From Cruorifilaria tuberocauda (Eukaryota; Nematoda; Chromadorea; Rhabditida; Onchocercidae), in contig JABVXU010000182.1 in assembly GCA_013365365.1 (NCBI GenBank), positions 40,224 through 104,223 on the forward strand: 64,000 bases of DNA, read 5' to 3'. This document shows positions 48,278-61,800 of this stretch, in pieces. Position 1 is the first letter of the stretch, and the number at the start of each line of letters is the position of its first letter. The position numbers and the translations under genes are program-made. The notes under the pieces are model-generated. The model worked only from the letters and a program-made list of their open reading frames with translations, made no database searches and was not told where the DNA came from.

Positions 48278-51200
48278 ATGTTTATACCTATTGCATTTTT
48301 TATATTCGTTATTTGCGTGAGGTCTCTCGAAGGTATTACTACAGCAGGAAGTAAAGGTAAGTGCTTTTTTATGAAATATTTGCATTGGTATTCTTCATAA
48401 ATACCTTTTAAATAGATTCTTTAATTTGTATTATTTTCCTTAACTTGAACAAAAATCGTTATTCGAAAAATTATTTAGCCGAAACTTTTATAATTCTCTG
48501 AGGAATCCGTCCGGGTGAAAATATGCATCCAATCATGGATGGGTTTTTGAAGCTCCATTTAAGTCTACCAAATCATGTTAGATATTGGCTTGACAGCTAT
48601 TATTTCTTTATGAGAATGAATTTGTTATAAAAATCGCAACTATAGAATAGGCAAAATTCGAAGACTTTTTTTGTCTTTATGATGTTGTTGAATCTTTATT
48701 TTCCAGAATGTTCTGCCGACAATCAGTATAAATGCAATAACGGCAAATGTATCCCTCTTTCATGGCGTTGTGATGGTGATGAAGATTGTCCAGAAGGCGA
48801 TGACGAAGATAAATGTTGTGAGTTACCTATTTAAATTAATTTTTCGATTAAACTTTTCACATATTGCGTTTCATTTACAAAAGCGTTTTTTTTTGTTTTG
48901 GAATTTCTGTAAAAAATACATCTATGTCTCAGTTAAAAAAATAAGGGAAATCCTGCATTCTTCAATGCTAATTTGCGAAGAATGTTCGTTTCATGTCCAA
49001 TACTAATAATCGACTTTTTAATCAATTTTCAGCAATAATAAATTTTTACTGCACTAACATTTTTTTTCCAGCACGGATATCTTGCAAGGCAGACAGAGAA
49101 TTTGAATGTGTAGGTGATTCAACTGGCCTTCCATTGTATGCTTCAAAAATCAGGGATTACCCGGCACGCTGTATACCAAAGACATGGGTATGTGATGGAG
49201 AATCTGATTGTCGTGATTCATCAGACGAAAAAGGATGCCAAAGTTCGTATAATATATGCTTAAATTATTCAGCAGTTAAGTTCGGTTGCTTCATAGCTGT
49301 ATCGGAAATTACAATTATTTGCTAAATTACAGTGTGGAAAATCACCAACTAAGTTTTTAAATGCAAATATAATTTAGATATGAATATTATGCTTACCTTT
49401 CTGTATTGTTTTTTTGCTTTTTTTTATAAAGCATGTCTTACAGAAGCTTTATATTGAATTTTGCAAACTGTGGAATCAGCTAAATCATTTCAATATTTTT
49501 AGAGGAATAATACGTTTCTTAGCATTGTTTTAGGAATATATTAACTCATACTCCAAAATCGTTGTTTCATCATCAATGATGACTAGAAATATTCAACTCT
49601 AATTTCCTTGAATATTAATTGAAATTAAAATGCTTGAATATTACGTGTCGACAACAACATTTTAGACATAACATGTGAAAAAGATCAATTCGTATGTGAA
49701 GAATACAAAGGTCATGCTAGAATGTGCATTCCGATGACATGGAAATGCGATGGACAAAATGACTGCGTTGATATGTCCGATGAAAAGGATTGTCAAAAAA
49801 CAAGGACGTGTGGCACAAACGAATTTCAGTACGAATTTTGGATATTTTTCTTTTTTTATTCATTCTTTATTTTAAAAAGATAATATGTTTCTTAATATGT
49901 AATCCATTTTTATAAAGTTTTCGAGTTTCTTAATATCACATCATAAATATAGATGTGATAATGGTGTATGCATATTTAAAAATTGGCTTTGTGACGGAGA
50001 TGATGATTGTGGTGACGGCTCAGATGAAGATCATAAGAAATGTCCGAATACGACATGTGATGCTGCAGAGAAATTTCAGGTCAGACTGGAAGTTATTTTT
50101 AAGCAAGCTACTGATAACTGGTGTCTCTGTTTAAACTGCTACAATTTAAATTATTGTTGTTTATCGTTGACACTATAGAAAATATGTATTTCAGTGTCGA
50201 TCAGGAGGAGCGTGTATCCCTCGAATGTGGTATTGTGATGGTGAAGCAGATTGCAAGGATCATTCGGATGAAATAGATTGTTCAGATGTTGGTGCAGTCA
50301 TAAGTCAAAATCCACATGTGGTTACATGTCATCATAATTTTGTAAGCCTTTCGAAATTTAGTTTTGTCATTTTTATGGTGTAGTATTTTCATTTTTGCTA
50401 GTTTCTCATATTGGCAGATGATTGCAAGTCTCATATTGGCAGATGATTGCAAGTATATACTCTACAATTGCAAACATATACGAATAACATGCGTTGGAAA
50501 ACCAAGATTTTCGCATTGCAACTGGCAATCATGCTGATAACTCCAAAGACTGGAATGCACCAGCAAAGAAATCTGAACACTGATTTATATACTATTGTTT
50601 TTGATTTTAAATAACATATTATATCGAGAAATAACGAGACATAAGCTATTTGGAAGTATTTTAAATGTTTAGGAATTTCCGTGTCGAAATGGTGGTCATT
50701 GCATCAATAAAGCGTGGAAATGTGATGGAGAAATGGATTGTGCGGATGGCTCTGACGAGGAGAATTGTAAGATTTTGTTTCAAAAAATTTTTGAGATTTA
50801 AATATGTAATTTTAGTGCACTTCGTTTATTTTAAAGCATTATAGTTGAAATATAATTTGCAAATAAGTCTCATTTAGTGCGAATTATTTTAATGCGAGTG
50901 CTATAGCAAATGAAGTTTTCATTAGATGATAGATCAACCATATTAGCTGAAAAAGTAAAATTATTACTATTTAAATCGAGTGTACATCTCTTAGCGTCAT
51001 TCTTCAGGTGATAAACGTGCTTGTACAGCTGATGAGAAGACTTGCGATATGGGAAGATGTATTCCAGCAAGTAAATGGTGTGATGGTTTCGATGATTGTC
51101 TTGATGGAGCTGATGAGAAAGATTGCGTGGTAGCTGCTAAACGTATGTTGTATTTCTTGCTTCTGTAGCGAAAAAGTATGGAGAGTAATGTAATTTATTG

Positions 51201-54200
51201 CTTTCTAATCATTAAAGATCTTTTTCATTTTCATTCCTCCACAATATGTGGTTATTACATAACGTTGATTGCTCCTCTCTACTGTTTATGATGAGTTTGA
51301 TCAATCTTTGTCAGTTTTCATACTTTGGTTTGGAAAAATACCAATTACCAATTAATGGTTCTTACCGTGTAACTAGTTAGTCTTGATTTAACTTTGGCAT
51401 ATTTCAGTGAATCATATATTTATTTCCAAATTTTTTTCAGCCGAGAAATGCGATGAAAATACGGAATACCGCTGTCCAGGAACTCCTTTGCAGTGCATCA
51501 AATTAGAAGATTTGTGCGTTGATGGAAGGCCGAATAATGACTGCTTGAAATCTGTTTGCTCTTCGCATTTCAATTTAAGTGAGAAAATAATTTTTTATAT
51601 GAAGTGGACAACATAAAATATTTTGCATAATATGCGAAAGCTATTCGAATCTTATTATCATCCTTTTAATAACTGTTTGTACTATCCTCCAGCCTTCTCA
51701 GATAGATTTTCGAATTTTTTTGCTATTGATTCAGAATCTAAGAATCACTTTTGTGATGAGTGAAGGTCAGTTAGTCAATAATTCTGATGAGAGAAAACTA
51801 AGTCAGTGCTATAAACTACTTTCTGTACAACTCATGATGCATAGCGGTCTGAACGCTATTCTCCTTTTCCGATAAGAATCAAGGTGAAGTTTGACAATAA
51901 ATAATTCATGCATCTGCTATAAATAAAACATTATGGTTCTTCTAACATAGAGGCGATTAACTCATAACTTTTCCTTTTATATATACCTTTAGAAGAGGCA
52001 AATATTACTATTCAAATAATTCCATGCAGTTTTCCTATCGATCAAATTGCTCACTATTTTAATACCTAATTTCAGTAAGTTTCAGTAAGATTGTTGATCT
52101 TAGTATCGAACTTATCATATTACATTTTTTCCGGTAGATTTTAGAATCCCATTGATCGGATGCTAAACTTGTTTTCCTCTCCGTTTATTTAGAAATTTAG
52201 AAAAATAAGTTTTAAACAAAAGGTCTTCTAATAGTGTTGGTTGAGTTTTTTCAGCACTGTGTGATGACTCGTCAAACAATCATTGTAATTGTCGGACAAC
52301 GAAATTTAATGGTACCATTTGTCATTGTCCTCGTGGCTTCGAATTAAAAGGAAGAAATTGTATAGGTTGGTTTCTTTTCCACCAAGTTGTTCTAAGGAGT
52401 GATTTTCATCCTGTAATAAATTTCAACTTCTATTAAATTACTAATTTGTTACAGATAAGCAAAAATTTAAAAAATAAAAAAAAAACTAATAGTCTAAATA
52501 ATTGATTTGTTTGTATCTTAGAGAAGGGAAACAAATACCCAAATTGCTGTTGTATTTTATGCGTTAACGTCTCTTTTTATAATCTTACTTTATATTTATA
52601 AAATTTAGAACTTAATGTATTTCATTCTAGAAAAAAGTTGTGTTTAGAAAATGTTTAAAAATAGAAGGGACAACAAACGCTCACGTTCAAACTGCAATAT
52701 TCTTATGCTTTGTACTTTAACTTCTTTCTACATTCTATTTTATTAATAGTTACATATTTTAAGATCTTTGAAATTCTTGAGTTGCTTGGCTATGTGGTCT
52801 TTACTCTGTTCTATGTTAAATAAGTTCTTAAATTAAAGATATTGATGAATGCGCTCAGATTGGAATATGTGCCCAGAAATGTATCAATGTGCCAGGCGGA
52901 TATGTTTGTGAATGTTATCCTGGCTATCATCTTACGATGGGCAGGTTATTTTTCATTGATTTTTATGATCTTCGCTCAACAATTGATTTGTTTATAATTT
53001 TACGCGTTTTTTAATCCATAATTTTATGCATGTTTTACTTTGATTATCATGATGAAAAGAAAAAGATAATTCTCTTATCACTATTAATTCCAAAAAATAA
53101 TATTTGAAATGGAAAAAATATCTTCATACTATCATATTTACAGATCAACTAGCAATACAAACAAAAGTGCGGGTGTGTGTCGGGCGAAAGGCAGTGATCC
53201 GTTGTTATTGTTATCAAATCGAGCTACTATCCGAAGATTTGACTTAGTCACAAATAAGTATGAGCCGCTTGTCGCCAAGCTTGATTCTGCAGTAGCGATG
53301 GATTTTTTGCATAGGTCAGCAAATTCTTTCTTGTTTTAATAGAGAAATCATGCTTAGAAATGTACTGGAAAAGCTTATCACTTGTGAGTCAATAAAGTAG
53401 ATGTGTATGTTAATTCGTATGTACTAATTGTAATATATGAAATTATTTGGAAAATTTTCACTTTATATTTATAGAAATGAAGTTAGAGATTAGGGGGTAT
53501 TCTATTGTTTTGAAAATGAATTATTGCTTTTTGTCTAGATATCCTTAGTGAACTAGGTTAACTGCTTGATAATTTAGTGTTGATAAGTATTCGATGCATA
53601 TGTTTTGTTAAAATTAACGATTTATGAGAACTTGAAGCCGGTGAAGTAGTAGTAGTTTTGACGGCTAAATATTTCAATATTTATATGGATTTAAAACGCG
53701 AATCTAATTTTATTTTGTATCTAACCTCAAATATTCTTTTCATTTTATCTGTTTTCTGGGATTTCATATGAAATATGAAATATTCAAGAATACCAGTTTC
53801 ATCAAATTCTGCGTTTTTATTTTGCTGAGTTCTGTCATAAAGCTTTATAGTTGAAAAATAAGAGTAAATTTGGTTTTGGATTTTTGTATTGGAAGGATCA
53901 TTCATCTCTTTATCTTATTTTTTTTTCTTCGACTTTCAAATTTAATTTAAAATTTCTTTAAGGAACGACACTTTAATTTGGTCGGATGTTTCGCAAGAAA
54001 AGATAATGATATGTCACATGGGTAAAGGACTGAAAACGTTGCAAGATGTTCGTGGCTGTGCTGAAGGAGAGCATAATATAACGCTTATCGATAAGGATGT
54101 CTCTACGCCGGATGGTTTAGCGGTTGATTGGGTTCATCAGTTATTATTTTGGACTGATACGGGTCTTGATCAGGCAAGAGAAATTCGTCATAATTTTTTT

Positions 54201-57200
54201 GTAAATAAATAAAAAGAGAATTATTAGTGTGGTTATGGTTTCAATACGTAAATAAATTGTCAGTTCTTTAATTTTTATATTTGCAGATCAATGTTCTGGA
54301 TTTGGTAACTCGTAAAAGACGGACATTATTTTCTGAGAACCTAGATGAACCACGTGCAATCGCTGTAGATCCATTAAGGGGATTGATCTTTTGGACAGAT
54401 TGGGGTTTGAGTGCTCGAATTGAACGCGCTGGTATGGATGGCAACAACAGAACGGTAATTAATTGTGAAACTTTTTGGAAAATTCAATTATTTTTGGTGT
54501 TTATCTCATAAATGTCCATTTATGAGAAATAATTCATAAGAATTATATCTTTTCAAATTTAGAAATATTATGTATCTAATATGATTTTGACACGGCATGT
54601 AAATTGCTTTGTTTCCATATTTTTTCAAATGTATGTTTTCATTAAAATGTTTATTCTTTTTTCTCAGGGGAAAATAGAAGCTTTCGTTATTTTTAATTCT
54701 TCATATTATTTTGAACACTTGAATGTAGTAAAATTTTATATGTTGGAGAATAGAGCAAGTGAGAAATTTTTATAGACCATAATTTCTGGTGAAATGATCA
54801 AGTGGCCAAATGGTTTAGCCCTGGATATTCTAGAACAAAGGCTTTATTGGGCAGACGCAAAAGTGAAATTAATTATGTCTTGCGATTACTGGGGACAACA
54901 TATCAGGCTTGTGCTTCGTTCTCATGAACGTGTGAAGCACCCGTTTTCGTTAACTGTTTTTGAGGAGCGTCTCTACTGGACAGATTGGGATCAGGAAGGA
55001 GTTCTTACTGCTAACAAATTCACGGGCAGCGATTTCAAGACAGTAAGTAACATTCATCTTCTAAGCAATACATAATTTTTGATCTGTCAGACTGATATCT
55101 TAATTTAAAAGATTTATAACGGAATATAGAAATTGCTTCGAGTTTTTGTCTTTCTGGAATGCTATTTTATGATTGAATATTTGAGGTAATGAATGGTGTT
55201 TCCGGCCCTATGACAGTTAGAGTGTATCATGAATTGGCCCAACCTGATCATCCTAATAAGTGCGCCAATCATGAATGCGAGCACATGTGTCTTCCCAAAG
55301 CTCATCTGCGTATGTTTTTGAATTAATCAGATTTCATTCAATCAATTTGAAAAAATTAATTTTATGTCAATTTACGGTCACGGTATTATTTTCTTATATT
55401 TTCATAGAGTTTTTTGGCTATGTTAGACAAAGTTTTTGAGAAATAATTTGATTATTCTGCTTATCAGATTCTGTTTCTCGTGATTTTATCCTATATCAAG
55501 ATGTTTTTGTTTTCAAATTTTTAAATTTGTGATATTACCAGAAATATCGAACGACACAACATTGTGAGTTAGTCAGAGCTTTGGGTTGAACTATTAAATG
55601 TCCCCTTCTAGCTTTCTATCACTGAAGATCCTGACTTTTGTATTTGTTCTATTTGTTATTAATCTAAGACTAATTTTTTCAGCCGTCAATAAAGATGTTC
55701 ATTTTCTTTTAAAAGGACGTCCATACACATGTGTTTGTATGAATGGTTTCATTGTAAGCTTGGAAAATGAGAATTATTGTGTTTTGGAATCAATCGGCAG
55801 TGGAAGTGAGTGCACTATTTGTTATTTATATCTATATCCCTATTATTTTACTTATATTTTGAAACTTTATTTTAGGTGATAAGTTAAATGGATCATCACC
55901 TTTTTCATTCTCCTCGGTATTTCTATTCCTTCTTGTCGCTTCTGCAGCAATCGCGGTAAGTGTGAACTGGTGATATTGATAATGCTAAGTGTTAAAGTAT
56001 GTTAATTTATATGATGATGAACGGGATATTATCTCTGTCTTTTATAAGTCTTCTGGATAATGAAGGTAGAATATTTGTGCACTTTACTGAAATGGCAGTT
56101 AATTATTTATATTGATTTTTGATTTGTTTTTAATAAAATTTTGAAATGAATAAAAATATAATTAAAGGGTTATTTATGGTATCATAAACGACCGACAAGC
56201 TTTGCAGTGCTTCATGTGGACAATCCGGTATACAGACGAACTGTAGAAGAAGTTGACGCCGATATAGATCCATTTGCGGATGGTACAGTACCTTCATATT
56301 TTTAAAGAATTGTTGGTGTTGATATAAGGGAAGGAGTAGATAATAAAAAATATCAGCATAGTTAATAGATGAACTGTGATTTATCATATGTTGTATATAG
56401 ATATTTTGCTTCTTCTCTTACATTTTTTCAACTTTTCTTGCTCTTAATGAAGAGCAAGAAACAGACAAAAATGTCTATATACAAGAGACAAATATTTATT
56501 TTAAACAAAAGTTTCGGACACAGAGATCCCTTGCTTATAATATGAGTTTGTACTTCGAATACTGAATGATTTCCAGTTCGAGTAATATCTTGCAATTTTT
56601 TCTCAGCAAATTCGAATATTGGGTTCTCTTCTTTGTTTAATATTTATTAGTAGTGTTTTATTCTATAATCGTAGTTTGTTCATTGATAGTTCTTGTTATT
56701 ATGCATAAAATATGGCGTTAAGTAAATTTTATAATTTAAATTTTCAGCTCCTAATTCAAATGGCATTCAGCGTGGTGTAAAACTTGTCATCGACCAAGAG
56801 CAACAGTGGAAATATAATCCCGTTAGTGCTACACCACCGGCTGCATCAAGTACTTCGCTGAGCATACCGGTATGTTCATTGCAATATGCTTTATTGTTAG
56901 GGCGTGGGAAAACGCATAATAATTTTTCATAGTCTGCTTTATGATCGCCGCTTTAAAATAAAATTAAAGTTAGTTGAATGAAGTTTCAAGTATCATTTTT
57001 TTTTTGATTTAATTTGGTTTCCTAAATTTTTTCTACATATGCCGAACTGCTGTGAGTGAAGCTTATCTGTTGTTATGAAACATATAATGCCAAATATCAC
57101 TTACTCACAGTTGCTCTGAATCTTCATCTTCATTTTTTCCATTCTCTTTATATTTTCAATTTGGGCAGCAATGTGATCATTTGTAATTATTCAACCTTTT

Positions 57201-57360
57201 TCAATTCCTAGCTCTTTAGATTTTTAATTTTAAGTATAATTTATTTGCAGAATGAGAAGAAACATCTTTTTTCTATCAAAAACTTCTCTCTTTTTTCAAA
57301 TAGATCTGATTACAGACCGAATCAATGACAGCTCCTCTAACGTCATCGATGGTTGGTTGA
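48278..57360 (+). CDS. rme-2: LDL-receptor family endocytic receptor, probable yolk receptor RME-2
   Basis: Twenty-one exons: 48278-48356, 48707-48817, 49072-49242, 49666-49828, 49953-50079, 50195-50341, 50673-50766, 51008-51142, 51441-51578, 52255-52365, 52839-52944, 53144-53314, 53963-54173, 54287-54454, 54776-55042, 55186-55309, 55683-55805, 55876-55955, 56168-56282, 56748-56869 and 57316-57360. All phases close, giving 2808 bases and 935 residues. The order is signal peptide ([16 protein letters not shown]), seven LDLa repeats and a degenerate eighth (about residues 27-385), two EGF modules with DIDEC, a YWTD-type beta-propeller ([22 protein letters not shown]), a last EGF, and one membrane span ([14 protein letters not shown]). 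The cytoplasmic tail carries the endocytosis motif [11 protein letters not shown]. This layout and length fit nematode RME-2, which binds yolk lipoprotein on oocytes. It is too small for LRP-1 or LRP-2. Confidence 0.88.
50404..50453. repeat. Perfect 25-bp tandem duplication in receptor intron
   Basis: Two identical adjacent copies of a 25-base unit starting TCTCATATTGGCAG, in the intron between exons ending 50341 and starting 50673. Identity suggests a recent slippage duplication. Confidence 0.9.
56435..56460. repeat. Inverted repeat, 11-bp perfect arms
   Basis: TTCTTGCTCTT, a four-base loop, then the exact complement AAGAGCAAGAA, within the intron 56283-56747 of the receptor gene. A hairpin candidate only. 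Confidence 0.7.
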
Positions 57361-58826
57361 TGTATTTTAATGAGAATGAAAGAATGCTTGTAGTCACCTC
57401 ACATTTGTGACGATCTGCGAATGACAATGCATCTCTTCCGGTTTACCGATTTATCATATATCTATCCGCGTAGTTGTTCATTACAGGTAACTTTTTTATT
57501 GTTTCCTGTTTGGCATGTATATGTGCTGTTCTTTTATCTGAAAGAGCTCTTTTCATATGATTTCCTCCTTCCATTAGTGAAATCACAGTTTACTAATTGA
57601 TGCTTCCGTATTTTCCGTCATGTAACTTCTTTATGCCAAAAATAGTAAAGTCGTCCTAAAAAATTAGAAAAAATTTTATTTGTTTTTCGATTTCTTCCTA
57701 AGAGATCAATTAGTAGTCTGTAGAGAGTTATATGGCCCGAGTTTATAGACGTTTTTAGTTTGCACCATTCAATCCCATTTTACAGGTGTTCATAATTTTA
57801 ACGGAAGGAAATTTGCCATGAACTTTCAAGTTCAATTTTTGTCTCGCTTCTTTTCTGTGTAGTTTAATGTTTTTCATTTTATAAATAAAAATTCAGCATA
57901 GATTTATCATTACATTATAACTCTGTTGTATATTTTGAACGGTATAACCTGTTGAGATATGCAATTTCAGAACAAAACGTTTCAGTAAAAGACTTTTTTT
58001 AGCCGTTTTTTTCTTATTTTTTTCGTCATACTACGTTCAATTTTCAGCCGTAAATTTAGTAATATTTTTCCTCCCATTTCTTTTCCCTTTATTATAATGT
58101 TCATTTATGATTCCCGATTATTCATCATATCAAAAATTTTGATATGCTTTTTTATCTCGGTACTTCTTTTTTTTCTTCGACTTCGTTCCCCTGATTTTAC
58201 GATTTCTATTCCATAAAAGAAGTTCCCAAGTTAATTTCCCAAGATGAAAGGTATGAAATGAAATTGCTGATGTATACTGAACAACTTGTTCTCATGAATT
58301 TGTTAAAAAGAATCATCTCTGGACATTGTATCCGAGATTCAGGTGTCATCTCTTTGATACTAACAGTGTGTTTATTTTGTAAGGGATCTAAATTTTATTA
58401 TTATTTTTTGTTCAATTTTGAAATAGTAAGAGTATGTACAAATATATAATGCGTTATTGCTGCATTATTTGACTGATTTTTTTCGATATCATTTTGCACA
58501 TTTATAGCTTTCGATATCATTTTGCACATTTATGCTAGCTTCTTTTAAAAAATGTTAGTCACTGTTTTCTATTCGTGTTCGTATCATCTTTATGTTTATT
58601 AACATTTGTTTGATGAGTTTTGATGTAATTTAAGGTACTCTGAGCCTTATTCTATATTTCAATACAATAAATGTATATTAGAATTTCGGTTGTGTTGAAT
58701 GCACTGACCGAAGCATAGCAGGATGGCCATAAAAGAGCGACATGTTAAACTGATAAAATGAAGGTATTTCTGGAGTAAAATTATATGAAATATATTAAAT
58801 AAATTAATTTTGATTCGATTTGATCT
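57361..58826. other. 3' region of receptor gene and convergent intergenic space
   Basis: AT-rich DNA between the receptor stop and the stop of the minus-strand gene at 58827. Candidate AATAAA signals for the receptor are at 57884-57889 and 58666-58671. It also holds a 25-bp direct repeat near 58500. No coding signal is convincing. Confidence 0.55.
58481..58533. repeat. Two 25-bp direct repeats, 28-bp period
   Basis: TTTCGATATCATTTTGCACA plus five bases occurs at 58481-58505 and identically at 58509-58533, separated by AGC. A local duplication in the convergent intergenic region. Confidence 0.9.
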
Positions 58827-61800
58827 TTATTTTCTTGTTGACGTTTGATCACTGTTAATTTTATTTTTATCATTAGTAGTATTTTCTCTATCGTTCTTGG
58901 GAATATCCTTAAGTTTCAGTGTCGCTGCTGCTGTAGCTTCATCATTTATCTCTATTTCTATAAACAGATCTTTTTTTAGGGGAAAAAATTTTGAAACAAT
59001 TAACAAATACGTTTTTAACACTTTTTTAGGCTTAATTTCACTCTTTTATTTTAATTTTTTTACTTTTTACTTTTATTTTTTTAAGTTTTACTTTTAATTT
59101 TACTCTTTCTCTTTTTTTCTTTTAATTTTACTTGATAACCTTTTCAAAATATTTTCTAAAAATAGTGCTGCTTGGTTTTTAATTCGTATTCCATCTTAGT
59201 GGAAGCTTTTTATGTCATCAGAAATATCAGCCTTTATCAATAAGCAAGTTAAATCACTCTTTTTGTAATGCTGCCGAAAAAGGGCTTGATTACCTTCTGC
59301 AGTATTTGCCTTCACTGTTGCGTTACTCAATGCTATCAAGCTGTTCTTTGCAACTTTTTGCTTTACTTCGTCTGTTTTGCTGTTTTCTACTAGCTTTGCT
59401 TTGATGTTTATCCTATTCTCCTCTGTATCGATTTCATCTTTTTTCTTTCCCTTAGACTTATTCGTTTCGATTCGTTTGACGGTTATCTCATTTTTTCCTC
59501 GCTGAAAGTGCGGAGAGTTTAACTATATTTAAATCCAGTTAGGTTTGTATGAATTATAATTATCTCATGATTTCGGAGTATGTTAAATACATGAACATGT
59601 CTATATCTGGGAATTTTGTTTCACGTAGTCAGCTTTCCTTCTGTTATAATTTATAATCTATTATAATTTATAATTTAAAGTGGAAAGAGAAGTTCACTGA
59701 GATTAAAGAGAGAACTTGAGACTTTAAGAAGCGCTGAGAAATAATAATGGATAGATGAACTTTTTCTTTTGATGAAAACATCCATCCAAGTGGTGTGATA
59801 TTATCTTCTTCAAGTTGTGAAACATTCTGAATTATGAATTCGTTAACTTTTTTCTGCGCTATATTAATCCGTTTTCATTATTTTTTTCTGCAAGTGGTGT
59901 TATAACGATTAGAATATACCGATGAAGTCATCTCGTTAAACGTCGAGAAAGAAGATATTTCAGAAGGTATTGAGTGGCATGATCCAGACGAATCCAAATT
60001 TCCTGATAATTACATCAGAACTAAGTCGTATCAGCTATTTCTGCGAAACATGTATTGCAAGATAATGAAGTTTACTTTCCTTCATTATAATTCGGGGCTT
60101 TTATTTCGTTAACTTAGATGCATTTACCATGAAATTAAATCTTTTAAATCAAACAAATTTTTGTAATAAAATTGATTATCCATCATAACATTTAATTCAG
60201 ACCGAATGTTTTATGTGCAACGCGGCCAATGGCGAAATGATAGGAATTATTGAAAATCCAGGCGACACTTTTCGTCTTGTAAGTATTCATGTTAAATGGA
60301 AGCTTTTAGTTACTATCATTCACATCATTCAACATAGTAGTCATAGCAGAAAATTATATTTTTCAAAAATGTGTTTTTGAAAAATATAATTTTCTCTTTT
60401 CCAAGTTGGAAAGTTGGCAACCATTCGTTTGCACTGAAATTTCTGAAAACTGAAGTAAAAGAATAACCTTTATAATCGAAAGCAGAATTAGGCATATTTG
60501 GGATATTGTCTTCCTTCCTGAAACCAAAACTAATGCAGTTAACTTCTTCATTCTCTTTTTCTTTCTCGAATTTATGCCTTAAAATGGTCAACTTATTTGT
60601 TACTTGCTACAGTATTTCAAAAAACTAGTGCGGTAGAAGTCGACTGATTGATAGTCGATCCGATGTATAATATATGTTAAGTTTGATTTAAAATGAAGTA
60701 GAATTGAAGCGAGATGGAAAGAACAAAATAATAACTGGGACAATGTAAGCGAAGGTCTCAGGACAAGTTGTTCTGTATCTTTCAATGATTGTTCAGTTAA
60801 TGGAGCATAGTGACTGGAAGTGTTGAAGTTTGGCGATGTTGTCGTTTGTCGACCATAATTTAATTCAATTTTTGTCAAGAATTCGGCGGCATATATCAGA
60901 AGATTGCTACAATTGGAACAAGGATCGATATCTGAAATAGTTCTGATTTTAAATTTGTTGAAATTTTAAATTCATGCATCATGGTGTTCATTTTTTGATT
61001 CTATGTAGAAAATCTTCAAATGTACAAGAACACTTATCAGACTCAGTTATGTGAATTTTTAACTAAAACAAATGAAAACTGAAGAATGTATGTAAGCTGA
61101 ATCGGATAATTTTTAAATTGTTTTGCTGGACTACTAATCTGAATAAAAAAGAGAAAAAGACCTAAGGGATGCAAATATCCTAAATGCCAAGCTTCATAAA
61201 AAACCTCTGAAGCAATCTGTCTGGGATGATTTATTGAACGATCTATCGAGCCCAACAACGTGTGTTCCAGTTGACGGAGTTCGAATTACAGCCAAATTTG
61301 AGTGTCGACTAAGTGATCTGGTTTTATTCTTCGAAAATTGACAGTGTTGCATATTTGCGATTTGATCACTGAAGTTATCTAATCTATCGACCAAGAGCTT
61401 CCTTTGTATAGATGAATTAATTAAGTTGTAATTTTCTGGACTGCAGTCGAATATATGTTTCAAAATCTCAAAGAATAACAACAGTAGCATTTTGTACAGA
61501 TCATACTGTGAGGATTTCCTTTGAAATGATCGTTTTCCTTCACTGATTTCGCTGTTTAATACTTTGGATGACGGCAATGAACTCATTTCACTGCTGTAAT
61601 GCTCAATAAAATTTATTTTAAGAATCTAAAACTTAGTAGATGTGTATAAATGTTTGATCTTTGCTTTCTTTTATTTTTTATCAGGCTTATTCGATAGAGA
61701 TTAGAGGAGTAGCACAAAGAATTCAAAATTTTTATCAGACGGATCACGACGTTCGAGCATCATGTAGGCAGACGACTAATCCTAACTGATTTTCATGATC

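Noticed and set aside
61043..61258. Minus-strand frame with His/Tyr-rich start
   Set aside because: It overlaps the end of a better minus-strand exon in another frame and crosses its donor.
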